Positions 15,959 through 25,047 of a DNA stretch of 64,000 nt are shown here, piece after piece. Source of the DNA: Oscillospiraceae bacterium (GTDB taxonomy: Bacteria; Bacillota; Clostridia; Oscillospirales; Ruminococcaceae). The position numbers and the translations under genes are program-made. The stretch covers positions 1-64,000 of the forward strand of contig JAKSPL010000005.1 of assembly GCA_024404815.1 (NCBI GenBank). The letters are read 5' to 3'. The stretch's first letter is position 1. Each line of letters begins with the position of its first letter. Under the pieces are notes generated by a model, which was not told the DNA's origin, did not search any database, and saw only the letters and a list, made by a program, of their open reading frames with translations.

Positions 15959-17458
15959 TCAGTCGGCATTATAAGGAACGAACCGACTCTCATCGTAGGT
16001 AAAATCGTGATTGTTGTAATAGACCTTCGGCCAAAGAATGTTATCATTCAAGCAGCCGTGTTCTGTGCCCGCAAGGGGATCTTCATCAGGACGCACCATG
16101 CGAGCCATGACGATCAATTTACCGCTGGGGATCATACCTGAGCAAGTGTAGAGCGTCAGGAGCTGGTCGCCGTAGGTGACATCGACATCATTTTTCACAA
16201 TATTGCGTCGTTTTGCATTATTCACATAGGTGTAGAAGCTGTCCTCGTCCTCAAAATCAAACGTATTCCAACAGTCGAACGCGTATTCCGAAGTGGTATC
16301 TCCGCCGTCCACGAGGAACACTGCGAAGATCTTATAGTTGTAAGTCTTGTAAAGTGAATGAAGGGTGATAACAGGATGCTTACTGTAATACGACGTTTTT
16401 TCGGGGTCGCTGAAGACATTACGCTGATAGTATTTGAGTGTGCCAAACATGGATTCGTCTTTCATGTTGTGGCCATAGATGAGGAGATTATCGGAGTTCT
16501 TGACAGAGAGTCTGTGAACGACAACATCGTCGAAGTGGCAGCGATAATCCATAAAAATGCAGCCGGCTCTACTTTCCGATTGATCAAATGCACGGTACAG
16601 ATAATAGTCGTTGGTATTGAGGTTAATATCCGAAGACTTTTTCTGTACAACAGGGTAGTTGACCTTTGTGTCAGGAATTGTGATATATCCGACAAGGTCA
16701 GGATTCTGGGCAAGTAATTTGTTTCCTAGATCGTTATATTCATAATATTCATCGAATATGCCCTGATGCTGGTGTTCATTCACTGCCGGTTCCGAATCGG
16801 TAATAAAGCTGCCGAGTTCGTCCTGAATGTCTTCATATTTATTTTCCGCTACGTGCAGATCGAAGTAGTAATCGATAAACAGGTAGAAACAGACAACAAA
16901 TACAATGACTGCAATCAGAAAGACAATTTTACGAATGACTTCCAGCGGTTCGTCACCTTTGCAGGGGAATACATTTCTCCATGCAGCAACGAACGGATTG
17001 ACTTTTTTCTTCTTCTTTTTCGGTGAAGAAGGTTTCGATGACGTCTTCTTTTTCTTCGGCGCGTCTTCCTCTGTCTGCGAAGTATCCGCGAGATTCGTTG
17101 GAGTTGCCTTAGAAATCGGAGATGCATCAGGCTCAGCTGAATTTTGTTTCCGCATCGCATCGACATCATTCAGGATCGCCGTAATTTCACCTACATTCCC
17201 GCTCTTTTGATTTTGACTGTCCGTGCTTTGTTCCGAATCTGACCGAACATTTTCCGCTTCATCATCGCAGACATTTTTCATGGCATCCGACTGTACGCCG
17301 GAGGAGCCTGAATCGTGGCTGGACTTTGCAGCATCAAATCTTGCAGCAAAATCAGAATTACTTGCAGAGGATAGCGAGTTGGAATCGGGTGAGACTGCCT
17401 CGACCTTTGGAGCATCGGGACAGCTTGGCTCTTGGGAATTTTGCAAATGGTCTTGCAT
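15959..17458 (-). CDS. class B-like sortase with long cytoplasmic tail
   Basis: Sortases attach secreted proteins to the wall or to each other. This 499-residue protein has a long polar N-terminus rich in Ser/Asp/Glu (to about residue 125) and lysine clusters (KKKK and KKKKKK). A membrane segment (IVFLIAVIVFVVCFYLFID, about 172-190) and an extracellular catalytic domain follow. Catalytic residues are His in LLIYGHNMKDESMFG, Cys in LLTLYTCSG and Arg in MARMVR. The layout with an N-terminal anchor and the order of motifs fit class B. The start ATG (17458) follows GATGGAGGCG; a TTG sixteen codons upstream is less likely. It follows pncC on the same strand by 118 bases. No LPXTG-type substrate is evident among its neighbours. 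Confidence 0.87.
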   Translation of the reverse strand: MQDHLQNSQEPSCPDAPKVEAVSPDSNSLSSASNSDFAARFDAAKSSHDSGSSGVQSDAMKNVCDDEAENVRSDSEQSTDSQNQKSGNVGEITAILNDVDAMRKQNSAEPDASPISKATPTNLADTSQTEEDAPKKKKTSSKPSSPKKKKKKVNPFVAAWRNVFPCKGDEPLEVIRKIVFLIAVIVFVVCFYLFIDYYFDLHVAENKYEDIQDELGSFITDSEPAVNEHQHQGIFDEYYEYNDLGNKLLAQNPDLVGYITIPDTKVNYPVVQKKSSDINLNTNDYYLYRAFDQSESRAGCIFMDYRCHFDDVVVHRLSVKNSDNLLIYGHNMKDESMFGTLKYYQRNVFSDPEKTSYYSKHPVITLHSLYKTYNYKIFAVFLVDGGDTTSEYAFDCWNTFDFEDEDSFYTYVNNAKRRNIVKNDVDVTYGDQLLTLYTCSGMIPSGKLIVMARMVRPDEDPLAGTEHGCLNDNILWPKVYYNNHDFTYDESRFVPYNAD

Positions 17459-17576
17459 AGTAGAACGCCTCCATCTTTTGCAGCTCTCAGCGTGCTGTGC
17501 CTTCAAGGAACGAAAGCGACAGGGGACGGGGAGAGTCTGTACAGGTACTGCTCATCTTGATTCAGAAGTGTCCGAA

Positions 17577-18125
17577 TCAGCTAAGCAGGATTTGTTTCAC
17601 GAGTTGAAACACACAAGTCGCAGTCATATGCCGTATGCCGTCTCTGTCCAGCTCCGGAAGTTCCCAGAGGCGAAGACGAGTTGCGGCGACCTGATTTCCG
17701 AATGCGAAACCGGCATAAACGGTGCCGACGGGTTGGTCGGGAGTACCGCCGCCCGGTCCTGCGAGTCCGGTGACTGATATGCAGATGTCCGCATGAGAAA
17801 GGGAAGTAAGCCCCTTTACCATCTCATAAGCGGTTTCCCTGCTGACAGCACCATGTTCGCGGAGCGTTTCGAGAGAAACGCCGAGCTGCTGATGTTTCAT
17901 TGCATCGGAATAGGTACAAACTCCAAGGGCAAAGACTTGGGATGCGCCTGCTACAGATGTAATACGTTCGGACAGAAGCCCACCGGTCAAACTTTCACAA
18001 GTTGATATAGTACGCCCCTGTTCCAGTAATAATTTTACTACATCAGACACGGTTTTGTCAAGGGATACCTGCATAACTTTGGAATTATGCCCATACTCGG
18101 GCTGGATGATTTGCTGAATATTCAT
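17577..18125 (-). CDS. pncC: nicotinamide-nucleotide amidase (CinA C-terminal domain)
   Basis: PncC deamidates nicotinamide mononucleotide to nicotinate mononucleotide, recycling the product of NAD-dependent DNA ligase. The 182-residue protein is the stand-alone CinA C-terminal domain with TISTCESLTGGLLSERIT, YSDAMKHQQLGV, HGAVSRETAYEM and SVTGLAGPGGGTPDQPVGTV. The start follows TTGGAGGAGTT. The N-terminal molybdopterin-like domain of full-length CinA is absent. Confidence 0.92.
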   Translation of the reverse strand: MNIQQIIQPEYGHNSKVMQVSLDKTVSDVVKLLLEQGRTISTCESLTGGLLSERITSVAGASQVFALGVCTYSDAMKHQQLGVSLETLREHGAVSRETAYEMVKGLTSLSHADICISVTGLAGPGGGTPDQPVGTVYAGFAFGNQVAATRLRLWELPELDRDGIRHMTATCVFQLVKQILLS

Positions 18126-18298
18126 AACTCCTCCAAAAAGAATCTCTTTCGTATGGATTCTTTATGAATGTGTTAAATACTATAACATGAATTTAAGGTT
18201 ACAATTTGGTTACTGTGGAAAGAATTTTGTAATATTCTGCCAGAAAGCCATGTGGACTTTCGTGCGAAAACGACAAAAACGGAAGGATACCATACGAT

Positions 18299-19513
18299 TT
18301 AGAGGACACCGTTGTTCTCGGCGACATGGAGTGCAAAAACCTTTTTGGTAGTTCCTGCAACTGCCTGTGCGATCATATCTTCCCACGAAACAGAAGCCTG
18401 CACTTCTTCGATTTCTTCGAGCTTCGGGCGCAGTTTCGGGTGACGGGGAGTGAAGACGGTACAGCAATCCTCATACGGGAGGATCGAAGTTTCATAGGTG
18501 TCGATTCTTCTGGAAATGTCCATGATCTCGGTTTTGTCCATGCCGATGAGCGGACGCAGGACAGGAATTTTCGCAGCAGCATCTGTGCAGGCAATGGCTT
18601 GGAGCGTCTGGCTTGCGACCTGACCGAGCGATTCACCTGTAATGAGTGCGCCGCAGTCGTCCATTTCTGCAATGCGCTGTGCAATTTCCATCATCAGGCG
18701 GCGCATCAGAATGGTGAAGTATTCTTCGGGACATTCGCGGCGCAGTACTTCCTGAATTTCAGTAAACGGCACACAATAGAAAGCCATACTGCCGCACCAG
18801 GGTGTCAGCTTTTCGCAGAGCGATTCAACTTTCAGTCTTGCGCGTTCCGAGGTATAGGGCGGTGCTGCAAAATGTACGGCAGAGATCCGCAGACCGCGTT
18901 TTGCCATCATCCAGCCTGCGACAGGGGAATCAATACCGCCTGACAGCAGCAGCATGGCATTTCCGCCTGTGCCGACAGGCAGACCGCCTGCGCCGCGTTC
19001 TTTTGCCGCATGAATATATGCGTTTGTATCGCGGATCTCGACTGTGACAGTTACCTCAGGTTCTGTGACATTGACTTTCAGGTGGTGGAAACGGGAGAGC
19101 AGTACGCCGCCCAGTTCCGCACAGATCTGCGGCGATTTCATCGGGAATGCCTTGTCCGCACGTTTTGCCTCGACCTTGAATGTTTTGGCATTGGAAAGAA
19201 CATCCTGCAAATGGGGAATGGCGCGTTCAGCGATGTCTGCAAAATCCTTTTCGCAGGCGAGCGCACGGCTCATTGCCGCGATACCGAAGATCTTTTTCAG
19301 GCGCGGCATTGCGTTGTCGAGCAGTTCGGCACATTCTGCATCTGTTTCCGCTTCGGGAGTAATATGGATCGTAGACTGTGCTTTGGAATAGGAAAAATTG
19401 CCGACATATTTCAGTCTGCGGCGAATATTGCGGAGGAGAACATCCTCAAAGGTGTTGCGGTTAAGTCCTTTGAGTGCCAGCTCACCGTATTTGACAAGAA
19501 TGATTTCACGCAT
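18299..19513 (-). CDS. thiI: tRNA 4-thiouridine synthase ThiI
   Basis: ThiI adenylates U8 of tRNA and transfers sulfur to give 4-thiouridine. The 404-residue protein starts MREIILVKYGELALKGLNR, with an N-terminal ferredoxin-like/THUMP region. The PP-loop is MLLLSGGIDSPVAGWMMAKR. It ends without the C-terminal rhodanese domain found in E. coli ThiI, as in Bacillus. The start ATG at 19513 follows AAGAGGATT; the frame is open much further upstream but without family sequence. The cysteine desulfurase gene immediately upstream is the likely sulfur donor. Confidence 0.95.
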   Translation of the reverse strand: MREIILVKYGELALKGLNRNTFEDVLLRNIRRRLKYVGNFSYSKAQSTIHITPEAETDAECAELLDNAMPRLKKIFGIAAMSRALACEKDFADIAERAIPHLQDVLSNAKTFKVEAKRADKAFPMKSPQICAELGGVLLSRFHHLKVNVTEPEVTVTVEIRDTNAYIHAAKERGAGGLPVGTGGNAMLLLSGGIDSPVAGWMMAKRGLRISAVHFAAPPYTSERARLKVESLCEKLTPWCGSMAFYCVPFTEIQEVLRRECPEEYFTILMRRLMMEIAQRIAEMDDCGALITGESLGQVASQTLQAIACTDAAAKIPVLRPLIGMDKTEIMDISRRIDTYETSILPYEDCCTVFTPRHPKLRPKLEEIEEVQASVSWEDMIAQAVAGTTKKVFALHVAENNGVL

Positions 19514-19608
19514 AATAAATCCTCTTTCTATTATATATAGTATAAAGTGCGGCTCAGGAAAATGAGCAGAACGACAGCGATTCCCTAAATATGAAGCATC
19601 GCTACTTG

Positions 19609-20745
19609 TCAGCGCTTGTGAATGAGTGTCTGCTGGGCGAGTGTAACAAGCGAAACGAGGGTGTCGATGTCCTCCGCCGTGTTTTCCGCACAGAAGCTGA
19701 CACGAATGGTGGAGTCTGCGAGGTTGTCGGGAATGCCGAACTGTTGTAAGACACCGCTTTGCTTGCCTTTTGAACATGCAGAACCGCTGGACACGAACAC
19801 ATCCCGTTCTGCAAGAAAATGCAGGAGTGTTTCAGAGCGCAGTCCCTTTGCAGAAAAACTCAGAATAAACGGAGAACCGTTCGCAGGGGACTGAATGCGG
19901 ATGCCGTCGATGGCGGAAAGCTTTTCAATGCAGGTGTTACGGAGTGCGGAACAATATGTACGGCGGTCGTCCAGTGTTTCTCGCATCTTTTTGACAGCCG
20001 CACCGAAGCCGACAATCAAAGGCACAGATTCTGTACCGGGTCGAATGCCGCCCTCCTGTTCGCCGCCGTGGAGCAAAGCGCCGAGTTTGACGCCTTTTTT
20101 GTGCCAGAGTGCGCCGACACCTTTTGCAGCGTGTACTTTATGTCCGCTGACTGTAATGAGATCCGCCTGTAAATCTGCGGCGCGAAACGGAACTTTCATG
20201 AATCCCTGTACGGCATCGCAATGGGTGATCAACTTCGGATTTTTCTTTTTCGCCGCAGTGAACGCCGCTTTGACGGGGAGAATATGTCCTGTTTCGTTGT
20301 TGACGAGCATCATGCTTGCAAGACAGGTATTTTCATCGACTGCTGCCGCAAACTTCTCTGCAAATTCATCCATAGATTCGCACGGTGCAACACGAATAAC
20401 TTCAAAGCCCTGTGCTTCGAGTGTATCAAAAGCTGCACGGACAGAAGCGTGTTCGACAGTCGTGGTGACAACTCTGCGAGCGCGTTTTCCATAGCGTGCG
20501 GCTGTACCGAGAACTGCCATATTGTTGCTTTCGGTCGCACCTGATGTAAAAAGGATGGAATCCGTTTCAACGCCGAGTGCGGCGGCGATCTGCGCGCGTG
20601 CGGCATCGACATCGAGCTGTGCCTGTAAGCCCATGCTGTGGAGTGAGGACGGATTTCCATAATGTTCCGTCAGCGCATGGCACATCGCTTTGACGCACTC
20701 AGCGGACGGTTTTGTGGTTGCTGCATTGTCAAGATAAGCTGACAT
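19609..20745 (-). CDS. cysteine desulfurase (NifS/IscS family) paired with ThiI
   Basis: This PLP enzyme converts cysteine to alanine and passes persulfide sulfur on. The 378-residue protein begins MSAYLDNAATTKPSAECVKA. It contains FTSGATESNN, the PLP-lysine segment TVSGHKVHAAKGVG and the catalytic-cysteine loop SSGSACSKGK. It precedes thiI by 95 bases on the same strand, the arrangement of nifZ-thiI in Bacillus, so it probably serves tRNA thiolation rather than general Fe-S assembly. The start follows AAAGGACTT. Confidence 0.94.
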   Translation of the reverse strand: MSAYLDNAATTKPSAECVKAMCHALTEHYGNPSSLHSMGLQAQLDVDAARAQIAAALGVETDSILFTSGATESNNMAVLGTAARYGKRARRVVTTTVEHASVRAAFDTLEAQGFEVIRVAPCESMDEFAEKFAAAVDENTCLASMMLVNNETGHILPVKAAFTAAKKKNPKLITHCDAVQGFMKVPFRAADLQADLITVSGHKVHAAKGVGALWHKKGVKLGALLHGGEQEGGIRPGTESVPLIVGFGAAVKKMRETLDDRRTYCSALRNTCIEKLSAIDGIRIQSPANGSPFILSFSAKGLRSETLLHFLAERDVFVSSGSACSKGKQSGVLQQFGIPDNLADSTIRVSFCAENTAEDIDTLVSLVTLAQQTLIHKR

Positions 20746-20782
20746 TATTATAAGTCCTTTCTATCGTCTATCTATCCTTTCT

Positions 20783-20812
20783 ATTATAGCATACTTTTTT
20801 GAAAAATGCAAA
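20783..20812 (-). promoter_or_regulatory. promoter of the cysteine desulfurase-thiI operon
   Basis: On the minus strand a perfect TATAAT lies 17 or 18 bases from TTGCAT/TTTGCA, about 40 bases before the desulfurase start. Confidence 0.72.
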
Positions 20813-20842
20813 GGCTTTTTTCAGTCTTGTCCTGTGATTTTG

Positions 20843-20882
20843 AAAAAAGCATCCCATTCGGACAAGTTTTCCGAATGGGATG
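20843..20882 (-). terminator. terminator of the tandem GH43 gene
   Basis: On the minus strand CATCCCATTCGGA pairs perfectly with TCCGAATGGGATG and is followed by CTTTTTT. Confidence 0.93.
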
Positions 20883-20888
20883 TTTGAA

Positions 20889-23828
20889 TTAGTAGATGGT
20901 CACAGTCGCGGTGACGGTTCGGTACTTTTCAGAGAGGAGATGTTCCTGTGTCATGGTGAGAACAGGAGAGCCGTCCGCCGCAAAGCATACAGGCATGAGT
21001 CTGGTGTGGCGGCAGGGGTCATAGAGTGGGTCGGAATTGTAAGTGCCGCATTGCTTGTTGCTGTGGGAAGAAGGTCTTGCGTGGTAGACCAGCAGCAGAC
21101 TGCCGTTTTCATCGGTAATGAAGCTGTTGTGTCCGGGGCCTGCTTCTCCGCTGAGGTTTGCGGTCTGGAGAACAGGGTGGTTCAGCTTTGTCCAGTTTGC
21201 AATGTTCATCAGATCGGCGTCAGCACTCGCTTCCATTCTGCCGATGCAGTATTCCGAGCCTGTACCTGATGCAGAGAAGAACAGATAGACTTTTCCGTTG
21301 ACCTGCAAAACGCTTGCGCCCTCGTTGACACGGTTGTTGACCATTTCCCAGTCGTACTCAGGCTTTGTCAGCAGGATGGCTTTCGAGGTCAGCTTCCACG
21401 GTTCAGACGGATTGATCTCCGCCATAAACAGGGAAGAATCGCCTTTGATCTCCGCCCAGATGACATAGTGTTTGCCGTTGCAGGAGAAATAGGTCATATC
21501 AAGCGAGAATCCCTGGAACGAATCGTTATCGCCGTAGGATGCCTGCATCTGTCCCATTTCCTGCCAGTTTCCTGTATAAGGGTCGCCATCGCAGCGGAGC
21601 ACATACGGACGGATCGCCCAGATATTGTCGCTGTTGCCTGCGGCGTAGAAGATATACCATTTTCCGCCGATATAGTGCATTTCGGGTGCCCAGATATGTT
21701 TTGCCATGATACCCGAGGAATGTGCTTTCCAGATGGTCTTTTCCTCAGCATTTGCAAGTCCTGCAACGGTCTGGCTTCTGCGGAGAATGATTCTGTCATA
21801 GCCTTTGTCTACGCTGCCGTATGCAGGATAGGATGCTGTAAAATAGTAGTAACCCGTGTTTTCATCCTTGGTCATAAAGGGGTCAGCGCGTTCTTTGATA
21901 AAGGGGTTCTGGTAGGAAGTGGTCTGCACTTTGCCTGTGATGGTGTAAGTGCCTGTCGGACGGGATGCCAGCTGAGAAACGGCTGATGAATCCCATGTAA
22001 CGGGCAGAGCCATTTTGCTTCCGTCGCTGTATTGTGCGGATACGGTTTCAGGCAGATTGGGGGTATCGCCCTGTTTCATGCTGAATGAAACGGCATCCAT
22101 GCCTGAATTATAGGCTGTGACCGCAGAGGACGGGTATGCGTTTGCGAGTGCCTGATACTGCGATGCGGTAATGGGAATGACATAGCCGTGGCGCGGTGTA
22201 AAGTCGAAGCTGTACGAATTGCGGCTGACGGTGGTGAAGTTCTGGAAATCAGTTGTTTCCTGCATGACGTAGTAGCCGTCGCCGTAAGCGTCAGACATCA
22301 TGACCCAGCGGTTTGTACCGATGATCTGATAGATATTCGGGCCTTCCACGCCGAGGCTTCCCTCCGAAACCTGCTTGATCTCGCTGTACGGACCGCTTGC
22401 ATGGTCTGCTGTGGCAAGATAGATGCGCTTGTTGGTTTCGTTCTTATAGTACATATAGTACTTGCCGTTCTGGAAAATAATATCGCTGTCGATGGCATCA
22501 TTGCCGTTTGCAGGAGCAAAGAGCAAAGCAGGCGCAGTGTCGAGATGCTTTAAGTCCTTGCTGTAGGAATAGTACATAATGGTACGGTCGTCGCGTCCGG
22601 GGACTCGGGCGGCAAAGTAGATCATGTAGGAATCTTTTTCCGCATCATAAATTGCCTGCGGTGCCCATGCGCGGTCTGCACCCTGCATCAGCGGGTATTC
22701 GTTTGCGATTTTGATTTGTGTTTCGTCAAACCAATGGACGAGGTCGGTGGATTTGGCAGAGAGGAGATGTCGGTTACTGCTCCAGCCGAGAGAGGATTTC
22801 ATATCGGTCGCGAGCAGGTGATAGAGTCCGTCCTCGCCTTTGAAAATATACGGGTCGCGCAGGCATTCCGTGCCGACACTTGATTTCCAGACTGAGCGTC
22901 CGCCGTTCAGCGCATTGAAGTGATAGCCGTCCAGACTGATGGCATAGGAAAGCTGTTCCTGTTCGGGGCTGTTGCCGAGGAAGTAGGCGAACAGGTAAGC
23001 AGAGTATTCCTCTTTGACAGGAATCAGGCAGTCTTTTGTGTATCCCGAAACGGCCTTGCCGCAGAGCAGTTCTGTCATGGCTTTGGCATCCGCAGGGGAG
23101 AGAGAACCGTCCCCGTTGATGTCCGCGATTGCTTGGACGTATTGATCTGCGCCATAAAAAATGCCGTGTTTGAGCAAGGTTAAGTCAGATACGTTCACCG
23201 AACCGTTACGGTCAAGGTCGCCGCGCAGATAGGTGTAGGTATTCTGATATGGGCGGATATAGAATTTCTGATTCTCACCGCCCCAGTAGTTCCACTGGTC
23301 AAGGATCGCATTGTCGTCATAGCTGATGTCGAGAATATCCAGCGCGGTATTTTTTGACAGCGAGCATTCTGCGGTAATGATGTAGGCATCATCCGCCTGT
23401 GTGAGCTTGAATCGTTGTGCGGAAGAATTGGTATCTGCCGCAAGCTGAATGGTATTGCCGTCATCTGCGTTTCCGTTTGCAACTGTCCAGACCAAAGACG
23501 GATCTGATGCAAGACAGAATTTGCAGAATCCGCTTCCTGCATCCTGAATGAGCCATTGCTGGGACTGATTGCCGTTTTCAGCGGCTTGCATCAGTCCGCC
23601 GTTCGAAGACTGTGTAATATATTTTCCGCTTAAACGTACCATAACAGAATAGATCGTACCGCATGGAATATTTTCGAACCCACAGGCATTCGGAATGCTG
23701 ACAGGTGCAGAAACAGCGGCGGCTTTTGCGGATATAGTCGGACATTGGAGCGGCGACAGCTCACCGAGATTGGCAGCCAGCAAAAGCATGGCAGTTATCA
23801 GTCCGAGTGCTTTGCAGTTCTTTCTCAT
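20889..23828 (-). CDS. secreted tandem GH43 enzyme with CBM13 and internal dockerin
   Basis: This 979-residue protein starts at the ATG behind GGGGATTT; an ATG 11 codons upstream is possible. Order of modules: signal peptide, then a CBM13/ricin-like module (about 45-195; QSQQWLIQD, WNYWGGENQKFYI). Next is an internal dockerin (about 204-258; GDLDRNGSVNVSDL and ADINGDGSLSPADA). A first GH43 propeller (279-563) has CLRDPYIFKGEDGLYHLLAT, RAWAPQAIYD and GVEGPNIYQI. An Ig-like domain (about 581-636) and a second GH43 propeller (640-979) with KERADPFMTKDENTGYYYFT, HIWAPEMHYIGGKWYIFYAA and AGPGHNSFITDENGSLLLVY follow. The second propeller resembles arabinofuranosidase-type members. Arabinoxylan or arabinan side chains are the likely substrate, by inference. 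Most dockerins are terminal; here it is between CBM and catalytic modules. Confidence 0.88.
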   Translation of the reverse strand: MRKNCKALGLITAMLLLAANLGELSPLQCPTISAKAAAVSAPVSIPNACGFENIPCGTIYSVMVRLSGKYITQSSNGGLMQAAENGNQSQQWLIQDAGSGFCKFCLASDPSLVWTVANGNADDGNTIQLAADTNSSAQRFKLTQADDAYIITAECSLSKNTALDILDISYDDNAILDQWNYWGGENQKFYIRPYQNTYTYLRGDLDRNGSVNVSDLTLLKHGIFYGADQYVQAIADINGDGSLSPADAKAMTELLCGKAVSGYTKDCLIPVKEEYSAYLFAYFLGNSPEQEQLSYAISLDGYHFNALNGGRSVWKSSVGTECLRDPYIFKGEDGLYHLLATDMKSSLGWSSNRHLLSAKSTDLVHWFDETQIKIANEYPLMQGADRAWAPQAIYDAEKDSYMIYFAARVPGRDDRTIMYYSYSKDLKHLDTAPALLFAPANGNDAIDSDIIFQNGKYYMYYKNETNKRIYLATADHASGPYSEIKQVSEGSLGVEGPNIYQIIGTNRWVMMSDAYGDGYYVMQETTDFQNFTTVSRNSYSFDFTPRHGYVIPITASQYQALANAYPSSAVTAYNSGMDAVSFSMKQGDTPNLPETVSAQYSDGSKMALPVTWDSSAVSQLASRPTGTYTITGKVQTTSYQNPFIKERADPFMTKDENTGYYYFTASYPAYGSVDKGYDRIILRRSQTVAGLANAEEKTIWKAHSSGIMAKHIWAPEMHYIGGKWYIFYAAGNSDNIWAIRPYVLRCDGDPYTGNWQEMGQMQASYGDNDSFQGFSLDMTYFSCNGKHYVIWAEIKGDSSLFMAEINPSEPWKLTSKAILLTKPEYDWEMVNNRVNEGASVLQVNGKVYLFFSASGTGSEYCIGRMEASADADLMNIANWTKLNHPVLQTANLSGEAGPGHNSFITDENGSLLLVYHARPSSHSNKQCGTYNSDPLYDPCRHTRLMPVCFAADGSPVLTMTQEHLLSEKYRTVTATVTIY

Positions 23829-23872
23829 ATTCAAATCCCCAATCTTCGCGCAATCGCGCATAGTATAGTATC

Positions 23873-23901
23873 AGAATAGCATATTCGCAGGGGTTTGTCA
23901 A
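23873..23901 (-). promoter_or_regulatory. promoter of the tandem GH43 gene
   Basis: On the minus strand a perfect TTGACA and TATTCT are spaced by 17 bases, 45 bases before the start codon. A CGCGCAATCGCGC palindrome lies just downstream, in the leader. Confidence 0.78.
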
Positions 23902-23922
23902 TGTCTAATCTTCGCGAATTGT

Positions 23923-24873
23923 TCAGGTATCGTACTCGACTTCTTTGGAATAGTTCTTTGCGATTTGAACAGCAGTCTGAAACGGAAGGATGCCGTGCTT
24001 TTGGAGTTCAGCCGAATAGCAGAATCCGATGACGGCGGTGCTTTCGGCGGCAAACAGTATGCGGTCATAGAGTTCTCCGTCGAATGCGGCCTTGAGCAGA
24101 TAGCGTTGGAGAAAATAGGATGCGATGCGCCGCAGATAGCCGTCCGCTTCGATGGGAAAAGGGGAGCAGCTTTCCGTATACGGCAGGATGCTCTGCAAGT
24201 ACGGGTGCCATGCGCTGTCCATCGCTTCCTGTGCAAGCAGTTCCTCCAGCAGTTCACGCATCGGCGGCGCATAGGGATATTCTGTTTGAGGAATTGGCTG
24301 CAAAACGGGATTCTGTTCGAGCAGTTCCGCGGCATCCAGCAGTCGTCCGAATGCTTCTGTCAGGGGAATGTTTGTATCTGCAAGCAGTGCAAACATCTCC
24401 TCACGGGTATCGGTCAGCAATGCAAGCAAACCGGCGTCGGGACTATCACATTGTTCATCGGGGATTTCTGTTTCAATGAATGTCATTGGGAGCGGCTGTG
24501 TGAGGATCAGTTCAGCGGCAGCCTCACAGCAAAGACCGATACCGCCCTCTTTTCGTGTCCCGAACCAAGCATAGTACCGCGGATGGTCACGGCAGATATT
24601 GCAGAGATGTTCTTCGCCGAGTGAACAGATGATCTCGCAGAGGTTGTCGGCTTGCAGAAACGGGCAGCGTTCTTTTTCATCCAGTCGGAAATGCGGTGTA
24701 TCGGTGCAGTCGATTTCCCTGCGGAGTTTTTCGCCGAGCGGACCGCTGACGGAGTGATAGTATGCAAGACTATCCGCATCAATGTCGATTTCCCATCCGA
24801 TACAGCAGTTGTCAGAACAGGCGGATGCTTTGCAGGCAAATTGTTCGCAGAAACTTGGAAATATTAGCTTCAT
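23923..24873 (-). CDS. FliB-family protein (putative lysine N-methylase)
   Basis: The 316-residue product has the cysteine clusters of the FliB family: CKASACSDNCCIGWEIDID near the N-terminus, CPFLQADNLCEI, HLCNICRDHPR and IGLCCEAAAEL. FliB methylates flagellin lysines in Salmonella, and the cysteines probably hold an iron-sulfur cluster. No flagellar gene is visible here, and relatives are common in non-motile clostridia, so the true substrate is unknown. The ATG at 24873 follows AAAAGGAGGCAG. It has its own promoter. The middle and C-terminus show helical, low-motif sequence. Confidence 0.8.
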   Translation of the reverse strand: MKLIFPSFCEQFACKASACSDNCCIGWEIDIDADSLAYYHSVSGPLGEKLRREIDCTDTPHFRLDEKERCPFLQADNLCEIICSLGEEHLCNICRDHPRYYAWFGTRKEGGIGLCCEAAAELILTQPLPMTFIETEIPDEQCDSPDAGLLALLTDTREEMFALLADTNIPLTEAFGRLLDAAELLEQNPVLQPIPQTEYPYAPPMRELLEELLAQEAMDSAWHPYLQSILPYTESCSPFPIEADGYLRRIASYFLQRYLLKAAFDGELYDRILFAAESTAVIGFCYSAELQKHGILPFQTAVQIAKNYSKEVEYDT

Positions 24874-24893
24874 ATTCTGCCTCCTTTTTTCCA

Positions 24894-24922
24894 ATTATAT
24901 CACAATCCGATAGAGAATACAA
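24894..24922 (-). promoter_or_regulatory. promoter of the FliB-family gene
   Basis: On the minus strand TTGTAT and TATAAT are separated by 17 bases, 20 bases before the start codon. Confidence 0.7.
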
Positions 24923-24957
24923 GGGAAATCTTGTGGAATTCGCGGAGAGGATTCTGC

Positions 24958-24986
24958 TTGATTTTCTGTAGAAATTGTGGTATAAT
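24958..24986 (+). promoter_or_regulatory. promoter of the GH25 gene
   Basis: TTGATT and a perfect TATAAT are spaced by 17 bases. It is divergent from the FliB-family promoter, with about 36 bases between the two -35 boxes. Confidence 0.72.
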
Positions 24987-25047
24987 AAAGCCATTGCTCT
25001 GCCTGATGACAGGTATGCAAAACGACAGAAGAACGAGGTTTTTGAAA

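Noticed and set aside
15634..16002. 122-codon plus-strand frame in the gap between the SpoIID-domain and sortase genes
   Set aside because: It overlaps both flanking genes antisense, lacks a Shine-Dalgarno sequence and shows no family resemblance.
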